A DNA stretch of 64,000 bases, from the NCBI RefSeq assembly GCF_001584145.1, contig NZ_CP013232.1:1612001-1676000 (forward strand), in the 5' to 3' direction. The position numbers were made by a program, and so were the translations under genes. This document shows positions 26,180-35,178 of the stretch, piece by piece. Every line of letters begins with the position of its first letter. The first letter of the stretch is position 1. The notes beneath the pieces were generated by a model. The model was given only the letters and a program-made list of their open reading frames with translations. It did not search any database and had not been told where the DNA came from. The DNA comes from Collimonas fungivorans (lineage in GTDB: Bacteria > Pseudomonadota > Gammaproteobacteria > Burkholderiales > Burkholderiaceae_D).

Positions 26180-27832
26180 ATGAACGGGCAAAAGAATCCG
26201 GTGCAAATGCTGTTGCAGTGGGCGTCGCAAAAACCTGACATGCCCTGGCTGTTCCAGCCGGTCGACGGCCAGTGGCAAGCCACTACCTGGGGCCTGGGCA
26301 GCGACCAGATCAGACGCATGGCGGCGGCGCTGAAGGCGATGGACTGGGAGCCCGGCAGCCGCATCTGCATCTCCGGGCGCAATACCGCGCACTGGATCAT
26401 GGCCGACCTGGCGATCGCCATGGCCGGCCATGTCAGCGTCGGCATGTACCCGAAACAGGCGGCGGCCACCACACGTTATATCTTCGAACATAGCGAGGCC
26501 AAGGCCGTGTTCCTCGGCCCCATGCCGGACGCCGACGATTTCATGGGGGCGATTCCGGAATCGGTCCGCACCATCTCGTTTCCCTACCAGGAAGCGCTGG
26601 CGGGCCAGTTCAAGTGGGACGAACTGGTCGCGGCCAACCAGCCGATGGAGGACTATCAGGCGCCGTCGCAGGAGGCGCTGATGACCCTGATCTACACTTC
26701 CGGCACCACCGGCAATCCGAAGGGGGTGATGCTCAGTTACGGCAACGTATTGTTCGCGGTATACAGCATCATGGACCTGGCGCCGTCACCTACCCAGGAG
26801 CGCTATTTTTCATACATGCCGCTGGCGCACGCATTCGAGCGCTTTGCGATCGCCATTCCCAGCTGCTACAACGGCGGCGAAGTACATTTCCTGGAAAATG
26901 TCGACAAGATGGGCGAGCAGCTGGCGCAGGTGGCGCCGACCCGTTTTTTTGGCGTACCGCTGGTTTACAGCCGGATACAGAACGCCATCCTGCACAAGAT
27001 GCCGCAGCGGAAGCTGGACCGGCTGATGGCGATTCCCCTGTTGAGGAACATCATCCGGCGCAAGATCCGCACCGCCGTCGGCCTGCAAAATACCCGCATT
27101 TGCCTGTCCGGCGCAGCGCCCATACCAGTGGCGCTGCTCGACTGGTACCGCCGCAACCTGGGGCTGGAAGTGCTGCAAGGTTATGCGCCTACCGAAGCCT
27201 CGGTCTATTCCAGCGCCTGCCTGCCGGGCAATAACCGCAGCGGCTCGGTCGGCAAGCCGCCGCCGAATGCGGGATTCAGATTGTCGGATGAAGGCGAAAT
27301 CCTGTTCAAGCATCCGGGGCTGATGATGGGGTATTACAAAGACCCCGAGAGTACACGCGCTGCGTTCACCGCGGATGGTTACCTGCGCACTGGCGATAAA
27401 GGCAGGGTGGACCAGGACGGTTACCTGTATATTACCGGCCGTGTCAAAGACATCTTTAAAACCGCCAAGGGAAAATATGTGGCGCCCGCGCCTATCGAAT
27501 GTTCGCTGGCGCGCAATACTGATCTGGAGAATCTGTTGTTCATCGGCAGCGGCATGAACCAGCCAGTGATGGCGGTGACCCTGACCGCAGCGGCGCGCAG
27601 CAAGCCGCGCGCCGAAGTGGAGCAGCAGCTGATCGCCGACATGGCGCTGGTCAACGCTACGCTGGAGCCACACGAAAAGATCGCCAAATGCGTGGTACTG
27701 AAAGAGGCCTGGAGTATAGACAACGGGCTGATGACGCCGACCATGAAAGTCAAGCGTGGCGAAGTGGAAAAACGCTACGCTGCGCTGATGGAGAAGGAAC
27801 TGCAGATACGCAACGCGGTCGGATGGGAATGA
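26180..27832 (+). CDS. AMP-dependent acyl-CoA synthetase (long-chain FadD15-like)
   Basis: ATP-dependent ligase of 550 residues that activates a free acid to acyl-CoA. The P-loop-like motif LIYTSGTTGNPKG is near residue 170. SYMPLAHAFERF, QGYAPTEASVYSSA, the ribose-binding Asp region GYLRTGDKGRVDQDGYLYI and the hinge GRVKDIFKTAKGKYVAP follow in the usual order. The last residue region TPTMKVKRGEVEKRY holds the catalytic Lys of the C-terminal domain. Overall features match the long-chain (bubblegum/FadD15) group. GGAGG lies five bases before the ATG. It supplies the CoA esters used by the other enzymes of the cluster. Confidence 0.9.
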   Translation: MNGQKNPVQMLLQWASQKPDMPWLFQPVDGQWQATTWGLGSDQIRRMAAALKAMDWEPGSRICISGRNTAHWIMADLAIAMAGHVSVGMYPKQAAATTRYIFEHSEAKAVFLGPMPDADDFMGAIPESVRTISFPYQEALAGQFKWDELVAANQPMEDYQAPSQEALMTLIYTSGTTGNPKGVMLSYGNVLFAVYSIMDLAPSPTQERYFSYMPLAHAFERFAIAIPSCYNGGEVHFLENVDKMGEQLAQVAPTRFFGVPLVYSRIQNAILHKMPQRKLDRLMAIPLLRNIIRRKIRTAVGLQNTRICLSGAAPIPVALLDWYRRNLGLEVLQGYAPTEASVYSSACLPGNNRSGSVGKPPPNAGFRLSDEGEILFKHPGLMMGYYKDPESTRAAFTADGYLRTGDKGRVDQDGYLYITGRVKDIFKTAKGKYVAPAPIECSLARNTDLENLLFIGSGMNQPVMAVTLTAAARSKPRAEVEQQLIADMALVNATLEPHEKIAKCVVLKEAWSIDNGLMTPTMKVKRGEVEKRYAALMEKELQIRNAVGWE

Positions 27833-27893
27833 TAAGCTGCTTGCCTGCGCCGGCAAGCGATAGTACTGATTTTAAACAACCGGAGGAACAGCA

Positions 27894-28211
27894 ATGACAG
27901 TCAACGACATCATCAAGCTCATGCCGTCGTGCCTGAACACCGTAGCGGCGGCAGGCATGAAAAGCAGCATCCAGTTCGATATTTCGAAACCGATGTACCT
28001 GCTGATCGACCATGGCACATGCACCGCGCACGAAGGCGTGGTCGATGCGCCGGATGTGGCGCTGACCATGGCCGACGAAGATTTGAAGGCCATGCTGAAA
28101 GGCGAACTCAACGGCGCCATGGCGTTCATGGGCGGCAAGCTGAAGCTGAAGGGCGACCTGATGCTGGCCCAGCGCATTCCTTCCCTGTTCGACGCCAGCA
28201 AGATCGGCTGA
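27894..28211 (+). CDS. SCP2 sterol-carrier-domain protein
   Basis: Stand-alone SCP2 lipid-binding protein of 105 residues, with GGAGG before the ATG. Recognisable parts are MKSSIQFDISKPMYLLIDHG, VVDAPDVALTMADEDLKAML and GELNGAMAFMGGKLKLKGD, the usual SCP2 beta-sheet and C-terminal helix region. The protein binds acyl-CoAs or sterols in a hydrophobic tunnel. It is the last gene of the operon. In animals the same domain is fused to MFE-2 and to thiolase SCPx, both of peroxisomal branched-chain oxidation, which matches this cluster. Confidence 0.88.
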   Translation: MTVNDIIKLMPSCLNTVAAAGMKSSIQFDISKPMYLLIDHGTCTAHEGVVDAPDVALTMADEDLKAMLKGELNGAMAFMGGKLKLKGDLMLAQRIPSLFDASKIG

Positions 28212-28218
28212 ACCGCCT

Positions 28219-28250
28219 GCGGCTCTTCGTCGTCGCCGAGGAAGAGCCGC
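28219..28250. terminator. Stem-loop between the two convergent catabolic operons
   Basis: GCGGCTCTTC (28219-28228) and GAAGAGCCGC (28241-28250), a 10-bp perfect stem with a 12-base loop. T-runs are absent, so termination from both sides is only probable. Confidence 0.5.
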
Positions 28251-28267
28251 GGCCTGTCGTTAGCCCG

Positions 28268-30400
28268 CTATTCGAAACGTTTTCCTTGTTCCGCCATTTT
28301 CACCAGTATCGCCGCCGGCGCAAAATAACTGCCGAACTGCTCTGACAGCTGGTTCGCGCGCTGGACAAAATCGGCGACGCCGTAGGCATTGATGTATTGC
28401 AGGGCGCCGCCATGGAACGGTGCAAATCCCCAGCCGAAAATGCTGCCGATATTGGCGTCGGCTACTGTCAGCACCACCTGTTCCTCATAACATTTGGCAG
28501 CTTCGTTGGCTTGCACAAACATCAAACGCTCGATCAAGTCCTTTTGCGGCAGCTGCGTGGCTGCGAGCGGGAAGGCTTGCTGCAGGCCGGGCCACAGGTG
28601 CTTGCTTTCGTTTTCGGGATAATCATAAAATCCCTTGCCGGCTTTTTTCCCTTTGCGGTCCAGCTGGGTCACCATTTTTTCCAGCCCGGCATCGGCCGGA
28701 TGGCCGGCGAAAGGCTTGCCGGCTTCAGCAAAATCCTTGCGCGTCTGTTGCAGGATATGCAGCGACAAGGACAGGCTGACTTCGTCGTGCACTGCCAGCG
28801 GGCCCACCGGCATGCCAGCCTGCAAACCGGCCATCTCGATGGCGCGCGGATGTTGGCCCTCCGTCAGCAGCTTCAAGCCTTCCATCACGTAGGTGCCGAA
28901 TACGCGCGAGGTGTAGAAACCTCGCGAATCGTGGACTACGATCGGGGTTTTCTTGATCTGCTGTACGTAGTCGAAGCCGCGCGCCAGCGTCTGCTGGCTG
29001 GTCCGCTGGCCTACGATGATTTCGACCAGCGGCATCTTGTCCACCGGCGAGAAGAAATGCAGGCCGATGAAATTTTCCGGCCGCACGCTGGCTTGCGCCA
29101 GGCCGGTGATCGGCAGGGTAGAGGTGTTCGAGGCAAACACGGCGTCGGCGCTGATCAGCGCTTCGGTTTTGCGGGTGACTGTCGCTTTGATCTCGCGCTC
29201 TTCAAACACCGCCTCGATAACCAAGTCGCAGCTTGCCAGATCGTTGAAATCCACGGTTGGTCTGATGCGGTCCAGCAGGACTTGTTTGCCCTCCGCGGTT
29301 TGCTGCTTGCGCTTGATGGCCTTGTCGAGCAGCTTGCTGGAATAGTCCTTGCCGTTTTGCGCGGTTTCCAGGCTGTTGTCCAGCAACACAACTTCTATGC
29401 CGGCCTTGGCCGAGGCATAGGCGATGCCTGCGCCCATCATGCCGGCGCCGAGGATGCCGACCTTGCCGACTTTGGATGGCGCGATGCCTTCCGGGCGCGA
29501 CTTGCCCTTGTTGATGGCGTTCAGCTGGAACCACAAGCTGCCGATCATGTTCTTGGCGACCGGTGACAAGGCGCAGTTGACGAAATAGCGCGATTCGATT
29601 TCGCAGCCGGTATCGAAATCGACGATGCCGCCTTCGAATACGCAGCTCATGATGTTGGTCGCCGCCGGATAATTGCCATGGGTCTTGGCGCTTGCCATGG
29701 ACGGCGCGATCGCCCACAGCTGGCCGTTGCCCGGGCTGCGCGAGTCGCCGCCGGGCCAGCGGAATTTCTTGTCGTCCCACGGCTGTTTGGCCTTGGGATT
29801 GGCCAGACACCAAGCCTTGGCTTTGGCCAGCAAGTCCTCCTTGTCGCTCGCCAGTTCCTGGACGATGCCTTGCTGCAGCGCTTCTTCGGCGCGCAGCTCT
29901 TTGCCTTCCAACATCAGCTGCAGCGCGCCCTGGATGCCGATCATGCGCGGCAGGCGTTGCGTGCCGCCGCCGCCCGGCAGCAGGCCGAGCTTGACTTCCG
30001 GCAGGCCGAACTTGGCTTTCGGATTGTTGATGGCGATGCGGTGATGGCAGGCCAGCGCCAGCTCCAGTCCGCCGCCCAGCGCGGTGCCGTTCAGCGCGGC
30101 CACTACCGGCCGGCCGCATGATTCGAGGCGGCGCAGGAAACCTTTGAATTCCTGCACCAGGTCGAAGGCTGCTTGTGCATCGGTGATCTGGAACAGTTTT
30201 TCGATATCGGCGCCGGCCACGAAATCCGCCTTGCCCGAGGTGATGATGACGCCAGCGACGGCCGGGTCGGCTTCGATGGCGGCAATCGCTTCCATGAACG
30301 GCGCGGTCAGCGCTTCATTCAATACATTCATCGAACGCCCCGGCATGTCCAGGGTCAAGGTTACGATATTGTCGCTGTCTTTCTGAAAATTTACGCTCAT
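28268..30400 (-). CDS. Bifunctional enoyl-CoA hydratase / 3-hydroxyacyl-CoA dehydrogenase (FadB/FadJ-like)
   Basis: Multifunctional beta-oxidation protein of 710 residues. The N-terminal crotonase domain (about 1-190) has NGTALGGGLELALACHH and FGLPEVKLGLLPGGGGTQRL, including both catalytic Glu positions. A linker leads to the NAD-binding fold VGILGAGMMGAGIAYASAKA near residue 315, followed by SNTSTLPITGLA and the catalytic HFFSPVDKMPLVEII, then two C-terminal HCDH_C domains. It makes (3S)-hydroxyacyl-CoA and oxidises it. This differs in stereochemistry from the MFE-2-like SDR of the facing operon, so the cluster encodes both hand forms of the dehydrogenase step. The gene is 24 bases downstream of the thiolase. 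Confidence 0.92.
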   Translation of the reverse strand: MSVNFQKDSDNIVTLTLDMPGRSMNVLNEALTAPFMEAIAAIEADPAVAGVIITSGKADFVAGADIEKLFQITDAQAAFDLVQEFKGFLRRLESCGRPVVAALNGTALGGGLELALACHHRIAINNPKAKFGLPEVKLGLLPGGGGTQRLPRMIGIQGALQLMLEGKELRAEEALQQGIVQELASDKEDLLAKAKAWCLANPKAKQPWDDKKFRWPGGDSRSPGNGQLWAIAPSMASAKTHGNYPAATNIMSCVFEGGIVDFDTGCEIESRYFVNCALSPVAKNMIGSLWFQLNAINKGKSRPEGIAPSKVGKVGILGAGMMGAGIAYASAKAGIEVVLLDNSLETAQNGKDYSSKLLDKAIKRKQQTAEGKQVLLDRIRPTVDFNDLASCDLVIEAVFEEREIKATVTRKTEALISADAVFASNTSTLPITGLAQASVRPENFIGLHFFSPVDKMPLVEIIVGQRTSQQTLARGFDYVQQIKKTPIVVHDSRGFYTSRVFGTYVMEGLKLLTEGQHPRAIEMAGLQAGMPVGPLAVHDEVSLSLSLHILQQTRKDFAEAGKPFAGHPADAGLEKMVTQLDRKGKKAGKGFYDYPENESKHLWPGLQQAFPLAATQLPQKDLIERLMFVQANEAAKCYEEQVVLTVADANIGSIFGWGFAPFHGGALQYINAYGVADFVQRANQLSEQFGSYFAPAAILVKMAEQGKRFE

Positions 30401-30424
30401 GATCTGATCCAGTCTTCCAGTCTG

Positions 30425-31630
30425 TTAGACACGTTCAATGATGGTGGCGATGCCCATGCCGCCGCCCACGCACAGCGAGATCAGGGCAGTCTTCTTGCCG
30501 CTGCGCTCCAGTTCGTCGAGCGCGGTGCCGAGGATCATGGCGCCGGTTGCGCCCAGCGGATGGCCCATGGCGATCGAGCCGCCATTGACGTTGACCCGTT
30601 CCGGGTCGATCTCCAGGTCGCGCATGGCGCGCATCACCACTGCGGCAAACGCTTCATTGATTTCAAACAGGTCAATATCCTTGGCTGACATCTTGGCCTT
30701 GACCAGTGCCTTGCGCGCAGCCGGAGCGATGCCGGTCAGCATGATGGTCGGCTCCGAGCCGGTGACGGCAGTCGCCACGATCCTGGCGCGCGGCTTCAGG
30801 CCCAGTTTCTGGCCCATCTCCTTGCTGCCGACCAGCACCAGCGCAGCGCCGTCGACGATGCCGGAAGAATTGCCGGCATGGTGCACATGGTTGATCTTTT
30901 CGACAGTGGTGTACTTGCGCAGTGCAGTGGCGTCGAAACCCATCTGGCCGATTTGTTCGAAGGCGGGTTTCAGCGCAGCCAGGTTTTCGATAGTGGTTTG
31001 CGCGCGGATGTATTCGTCATGGTCCAGCACCACCAGGCCATTCAGGTCCTTGACCGCGACCAGCGATTTGCCGAAGCGGCCTTCGGCGCGGGCGCGCGCA
31101 GCTTTCTGCTGCGATTGCAGGGCAAAATTGTCGACGTCGCTACGCGAGAAATTTTCCAGCGTCGCGATCAGGTCGGCGCCTATGCCTTGCGGCGCGAAGC
31201 CGGTGACCTGGTTGACCCGCGGATCCATGAACCAGGCGCCGCCGTCCGAACCCATGGCCCAGCGCGACATGCTCTCGACGCCGCCGGCCACTACCAGCTG
31301 CTCCTGGCCGGACATGACTTTCATCGCCGCCAGGTTGACCGATTCCAGGCCCGAGGCGCAAAAGCGCGATTGTGTCACGCCCGCCACCGACTGGTCCCAG
31401 CCGGCATACAGCACCGCGGTGCGGGCGATATCGGCGCCTTGCTCGCCGACCGGCGTCACGCAGCCGAGCACGACGTCGTCGACCTGCGAAGTATCGAGGC
31501 GGTTGCGCTGCTCCAGCGCCTGCAGCAGCTGGGCCAGCAGGCTGACCGGCGTTACCTGGTGCAGGCTGCCGTCTTTTTTGCCCTTGCCGCGCGGGGTCCG
31601 CACGGAATCGAAAATATAGGCTTCAGTCAT
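30425..31630 (-). CDS. Acetyl-CoA C-acyltransferase (thiolase)
   Basis: Degradative thiolase of 401 residues that cleaves 3-ketoacyl-CoA. The nucleophile is C91 in [11 protein letters not shown], the oxyanion/acid set is in [12 protein letters not shown] and [16 protein letters not shown], and the second Cys is in SLCVGGGMG near the C-terminus. It is the first gene of a two-gene operon with the FadB-like enzyme. A candidate TetR operator lies 23 bases before its ATG. Assigned as an FadA-type enzyme; chain-length preference is unknown. Confidence 0.93.
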   Translation of the reverse strand: MTEAYIFDSVRTPRGKGKKDGSLHQVTPVSLLAQLLQALEQRNRLDTSQVDDVVLGCVTPVGEQGADIARTAVLYAGWDQSVAGVTQSRFCASGLESVNLAAMKVMSGQEQLVVAGGVESMSRWAMGSDGGAWFMDPRVNQVTGFAPQGIGADLIATLENFSRSDVDNFALQSQQKAARARAEGRFGKSLVAVKDLNGLVVLDHDEYIRAQTTIENLAALKPAFEQIGQMGFDATALRKYTTVEKINHVHHAGNSSGIVDGAALVLVGSKEMGQKLGLKPRARIVATAVTGSEPTIMLTGIAPAARKALVKAKMSAKDIDLFEINEAFAAVVMRAMRDLEIDPERVNVNGGSIAMGHPLGATGAMILGTALDELERSGKKTALISLCVGGGMGIATIIERV

Positions 31631-31652
31631 AGCGTCTCCGGCTTGTATGTTC

Positions 31653-31670
31653 TAGTAATTAAAATTACAC
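31653..31670. promoter_or_regulatory. Candidate TetR operator, site 3 (thiolase promoter)
   Basis: TAGTAATTAAAATTACAC has core GTAAT-TAAA-ATTAC. It ends 23 bases before the thiolase ATG, where a repressor would block transcription. Confidence 0.65.
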
Positions 31671-31776
31671 TTAGCTTGCTGCTGATTCATCCTGAATGCC
31701 CACTGTAGTTAAAGCAGTGGCCGGCGTCAATTGGTAAGCCACTCTAAATCCGAGCGGAAATTGATTGTCGTATTGG

Positions 31777-31794
31777 TAGTAATATTAATTACAC
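31777..31794. promoter_or_regulatory. Candidate TetR operator, site 4 (tetR promoter)
   Basis: TAGTAATATTAATTACAC matches site 3 at 15 of 18 positions and sits 26 bases before the TetR start, which suggests self-repression. Sites 3 and 4 are about 107 bases apart in the divergent region between the thiolase and the regulator. Confidence 0.65.
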
Positions 31795-31819
31795 ATATGG
31801 TAAAACCATAACAAAATTT

Positions 31820-32443
31820 ATGGCTTCGGAAAAACAGAAAATCATATTGGACCGCGCCTTGCTCAAGCCCTTGATCAGGCAGAGGATAGAAAACGCCGTG
31901 CTGGACCTGTTTTCAGAACGCGAATTCCATAGCGTCGCCTACGGTGAGATCGCCAGCGCCGCCAGCGTCTCCCTGCAAACCATCTATAAATACTACGGCA
32001 GCAAGGAAGCATTGTTGTTTGCCTGCCTGGAAACCTGGCTAGGCACGCTGGCTTCGCGCATGCTCGATCACCTGCAAGGCATCGAGAGCTGCCAGGACAA
32101 ACTGCGCAAGGTGTTCTGGGTAGTGCTGGATTTTTTCGACCGCAACCCCAAGGTCAGCCAGCTCATCATGAGTTCGCTGCAGATCAGCGCATGGGGGCGC
32201 GACCGTACTTTCCGCCAGCCGGAAATGATGGAAGTGCTGATGAAGACCCTGACCGACGGCAGGGCGCAAGGCGTGCTGACCGATGAAGTGGATGAAAAAA
32301 TCCTGCTGGACTATTTCATCGGCATCCTGGAAAGGCTGGTGCACATGCACACCATGCGCGGCGAAAAAGAGCCGCTGGCGTTGCAGGCGAATGCGCTGTT
32401 CAGGATGTTGTGGCGGGCGATCGCGAAGCCTGAGCAACTTTAG
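31820..32443 (+). CDS. TetR-family regulator of the acyl-CoA catabolic cluster
   Basis: Regulator of 207 residues. The N-terminal helix-turn-helix is clear: RIENAVLDLFSEREFHSVAY, then EIASAASVSLQTIYKYYGSK with the recognition helix at SLQTIYKYY near residues 50-60. The C-terminal ligand domain is helical (VLDFFDRNPKVSQLIMSSL). Being divergent from the thiolase operon and having shared palindromes at all three promoters of the island, it is the likely local repressor, released by an acyl-CoA or free acid. No Shine-Dalgarno is seen before the ATG, so the start is slightly uncertain. Ends at a strong terminator. Confidence 0.88.
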   Translation: MASEKQKIILDRALLKPLIRQRIENAVLDLFSEREFHSVAYGEIASAASVSLQTIYKYYGSKEALLFACLETWLGTLASRMLDHLQGIESCQDKLRKVFWVVLDFFDRNPKVSQLIMSSLQISAWGRDRTFRQPEMMEVLMKTLTDGRAQGVLTDEVDEKILLDYFIGILERLVHMHTMRGEKEPLALQANALFRMLWRAIAKPEQL

Positions 32444-32464
32444 CCGATTTGGCTTGCAGATAAA

Positions 32465-32498
32465 AAAAATAGCGCCGGCGGTAAGCGGCGCTATTTTT
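32465..32498. terminator. Bidirectional rho-independent terminator
   Basis: AAAAATAGCGCCG and CGGCGCTATTTTT form a perfect 13-bp stem with an 8-base loop. It serves the converging tetR and sodB genes. Confidence 0.92.
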
Positions 32499-32538
32499 GC
32501 AATGTCGATAAAGTGTTTATCGATATTTACGAATTTGC

Positions 32539-33117
32539 TTATGCGAAATTCTTCGAAGCAAATTCCCAGTTCGCCAATGCCCAGAATGCTTCCAGGTATT
32601 TTGGACGGGCGTTGCGGTAGTCGATGTAGTAAGCATGTTCCCAGACGTCGACAGTAATCAGCGGCTTGGCGTCGGTGGTCAGCGGAGTGGCTGCATTCGA
32701 AGTCGACACCAGGCCGAGCGAACCGTCAGCATTCTTCACCAGCCATGCCCAGCCGGAGCCGAAAGTGCCGACTGCGGTCTTGGTCAGTTCAGTCTTGAAA
32801 TTGTCGAACGAACCCCATTTTGCATTGATCGCATCTGCCAATGCGCCGGTTGGTGCGCCGCCACCTTGTGGCGAAAGGCTGTGCCAGTAGAACGTATGGT
32901 TCCAGATCTGCGCCGCATTGTTGAAAATGCCGCCGGACGATTTCTTGACGATTTCTTCCAGGGTAGCGTTTTCGAATTCTGTGCCCGGAACCAGGTTGTT
33001 CAGGTTGGTCACATAAGTCTGGTGATGCTTACCATAGTGGAATTCCAAGGTTTCCTTGGAGATGTGCGGAGCCAGTGCGTCCAGATCGTACGGGAGAGGC
33101 GGGAGTGTGTGTGCCAT
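32539..33117 (-). CDS. sodB: Iron superoxide dismutase
   Basis: Cytoplasmic Fe-SOD of 192 residues (E. coli SodB 193) that converts superoxide to oxygen and hydrogen peroxide. Metal ligands are H27, H74, D157 and H161, each one residue beyond the E. coli numbering. Q70 in [13 protein letters not shown] is the Fe-type second-sphere Gln (position 69 in E. coli), which argues against a Mn enzyme. The [13 protein letters not shown] signature is intact. It starts the conserved sodB-xseA-exbBD block. Transcribed away from xseA's 3' end, with its own 170-base upstream region. Confidence 0.95.
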   Translation of the reverse strand: MAHTLPPLPYDLDALAPHISKETLEFHYGKHHQTYVTNLNNLVPGTEFENATLEEIVKKSSGGIFNNAAQIWNHTFYWHSLSPQGGGAPTGALADAINAKWGSFDNFKTELTKTAVGTFGSGWAWLVKNADGSLGLVSTSNAATPLTTDAKPLITVDVWEHAYYIDYRNARPKYLEAFWALANWEFASKNFA

Positions 33118-33289
33118 GGTGCGTCCTTTCTATAGTTTTATTGGAATTACAAAGAAGCTGTTGCCTATACATCTAGTGCCGTGAACAGATTCTGGAGAGA
33201 GCTATTGTAAAGCGCTTAGCTATTCCATGCAGCATGCTTGCGCTTTTATTCGATCCGCTATGTGACTTGCATCACAAAAAAACATCCGT

Positions 33290-34651
33290 TCAATCCAGCG
33301 TCGCCTGCACGCTGTCTATGCCGACCTGGGCGCTGCCTTCGGCCAGCTGCACGGTGATCACGTGGCGCGGCTGCAGCGCCTGCGGCGTCCGGATCACATG
33401 GCCCTTGGCGTCCGAAACGATGGCGTAGCCGCGTTCCAGCGTGCGTTGCGGATTCAGCAGTTCCAGCTGCGCATTGAGCGCTGCCAATGCCTGGCGGCGA
33501 TCGCGGTTTTGCGCCGCCAGCGCGCCGTTGAGGCGTCGGCCCTGTTCCAGCAGCGCGATGCGCGGTGCAATCGTGCTGGGCATTTGCGCGGCCCAGCGGG
33601 TGCGCAAGTTCAGCAGCGCGTGACGCGATTGCGTCAACGGAATACGGGTGGCGTGCAGCAGCCTGGTTTGCAGGCTTTGCAGCTTGACCCGCTCGTGGGC
33701 GATGGTGGTGGCCGGGCTGCTCAGGCGCCGGCTCAGCCAATCCAGGGTCTGGCTGGTTTCAGCCAGCCGCCGGCGCAGGGCGCGGGTCAGGTCGTCAGCA
33801 TGCGTCTCTAGCGTCGCCAGCCATTCGGCGCGTGGCACTGTCGCCAGTTCGGCGGCGGCGGTCGGGGTGGCGGCGCGCAGGTCGGCGGCAAAATCGGCAA
33901 TCGTGAAGTCGGTTTCATGGCCGACCCCGGAAATCACCGGCATGGGCGCGGCGACGATGGCGCGCGCTACCGCTTCGTCATTGAACGACCATAAATCTTC
34001 GATGCTGCCGCCGCCGCGGCACACCAGCAGCAGATCGCATTCGGCGCGCGCGGCAGCGGTATTGATGGCGCGCGCGATTTTCTCCGCCGCGCCGTCGCCC
34101 TGGACCGGGGTCGGATAAAGGATCACGCGCACATGCGGCGCACGCCGCGCCAGGGCGCTCAGGATATCGCGCAGCGCCGCCGCCTGCAGGCTGGTGACGA
34201 TGCCTATGGTGCGGGCGAATGGCGGCAGCGGCCGTTTGCGGGCCGGATCGAACAAGCCTTCCGCATTGAGTTTTTCTTTCAGGCGCAAGAACGCTTCGTA
34301 CAGGTTGCCGACGCCGGCGCGCCGGATCGCTTCGACGTTGAGCTGGTAGTCGCCGCGCGCAGCGTACAGCGTCACCAGCGCCCGCACTTCCACCTTGTCG
34401 CCGTCGCGCGGGGTGAAACCTGCATGCTGGGCGCGGCCCTTGAACATCACGCCGCGCACTTGCGCCGTATCGTCTTTCAAGGTGAAGTACCAGTGGCCGG
34501 AAGCGTAGCTTTTGAAATTCGATATCTCGCCTGCCACCCAGGCCAGCGGGAAGCTGCGTTCCAGCAAACGCGCCACGGCTTGATTCAAGGCGGAAACCGT
34601 CAGTACTGGCGGTCCGCTGGAACGGAGGTCGGTGTCGCTGGAGAAATTCAT
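33290..34651 (-). CDS. xseA: Exodeoxyribonuclease VII large subunit
   Basis: Nuclease subunit of 453 residues (E. coli 456) that degrades single-stranded DNA to oligonucleotides. The N-terminal OB-fold (about 15-110) has [19 protein letters not shown] and [20 protein letters not shown]. The catalytic domain has [41 protein letters not shown] and [18 protein letters not shown] coiled-coil segment and a short C-terminal domain ([16 protein letters not shown]) follow. The ATG at 34651 is used, with GGAAAG nine bases upstream. The frame remains open for a further 67 codons, but that part has no conserved content. The small subunit gene xseB is not adjacent. Confidence 0.93.
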   Translation of the reverse strand: MNFSSDTDLRSSGPPVLTVSALNQAVARLLERSFPLAWVAGEISNFKSYASGHWYFTLKDDTAQVRGVMFKGRAQHAGFTPRDGDKVEVRALVTLYAARGDYQLNVEAIRRAGVGNLYEAFLRLKEKLNAEGLFDPARKRPLPPFARTIGIVTSLQAAALRDILSALARRAPHVRVILYPTPVQGDGAAEKIARAINTAAARAECDLLLVCRGGGSIEDLWSFNDEAVARAIVAAPMPVISGVGHETDFTIADFAADLRAATPTAAAELATVPRAEWLATLETHADDLTRALRRRLAETSQTLDWLSRRLSSPATTIAHERVKLQSLQTRLLHATRIPLTQSRHALLNLRTRWAAQMPSTIAPRIALLEQGRRLNGALAAQNRDRRQALAALNAQLELLNPQRTLERGYAIVSDAKGHVIRTPQALQPRHVITVQLAEGSAQVGIDSVQATLD

Positions 34652-34742
34652 ACGGGCTTTCCGGGGTTCTTTATTGGCGCGTGATTTGCTGGAGTTTGCC
34701 ATTGTAAAGCACGGTCGCTGATCATCAATGGAAAAGCGAAAC

Positions 34743-34810
34743 AAATCAAAGGCTTGCCCGGATTGCAGTGTGCTTGCGCACAAGCTTATCCACAAATTCT
34801 GTGGGTAACT
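34743..34810. repeat. DnaA-box-containing repeat, copy R0
   Basis: First of four related intergenic repeats. It holds the hairpin GCTTG-CGCA-CAAGC, an exact DnaA box TTATCCACA at 34786-34794 and a CTGTGGGTAACT end. Two further TGTGGAT-like sequences follow within 30 bases. The 34652-35178 gap has no gene, only this array. Confidence 0.6.
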
Positions 34811-34955
34811 GTGGATGAGCCGAGGCTTGTGGATATCCATGGGTGGGATCATGGCAAAGCGGCTACAAAAGATCCGTCGAAATCGTCATCGCCCTCCGTA
34901 AACCGCTGTTTGAGGTGCCTTTGCACCTGCCGCCAACAGTTGTGAAAAGGCGTTT

Positions 34956-35025
34956 CCAATCAAGGACTTCTCGTGAATCCAGTGCGCTTGTGCACAAAGT
35001 TATCCCCAAAAACTGTGGAGAACTT
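34956..35025. repeat. DnaA-box-like repeat, copy R1
   Basis: About three-quarters identical to R0: AATCA-GGACTT, then the palindrome TTGTGCACAA, TTATCCCCA (one mismatch from a DnaA box) and CTGTGGAGAACT. Confidence 0.6.
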
Positions 35026-35049
35026 TGCTGGTGTGGCGTCCGACGATAC

Positions 35050-35157
35050 TGCACGTTTTTCATGCAGCGCCAAAAAAACCTTTCAAATCATCGGCTTAAG
35101 TTTCGAGTTAAGTACTTGTCCACAATCTTGTTCACATAATATGTGTGGAACTCTGCA
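35050..35157. repeat. Direct repeat, copy R2 (left flank of islet)
   Basis: Begins TGCACGTTTTTCATGCAGCG and ends ACTTGTCCACAATC...ATGTGTGGAACT. Roughly 85 percent identical by eye over about 103 bases to R3 on the far side of the hydrolase/LysR pair. Its second half is a diverged version of R0 and R1. Confidence 0.75.
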
Positions 35158-35178
35158 TTGAAGGCGCCGGGTCCGGTG

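Noticed and set aside
34652..34852. N-terminal extension of xseA
   Set aside because: The frame is open for 67 more codons, but the sequence has no conserved content, overlaps the DnaA-box repeats, and the ATG at 34651 has a good ribosome site.
34743..35157. Chromosome origin (oriC)
   Set aside because: DnaA-box-like repeats are present, but dnaA, dnaN, gidA, parAB and a clear AT-rich unwinding element are absent, so an origin is not supported.
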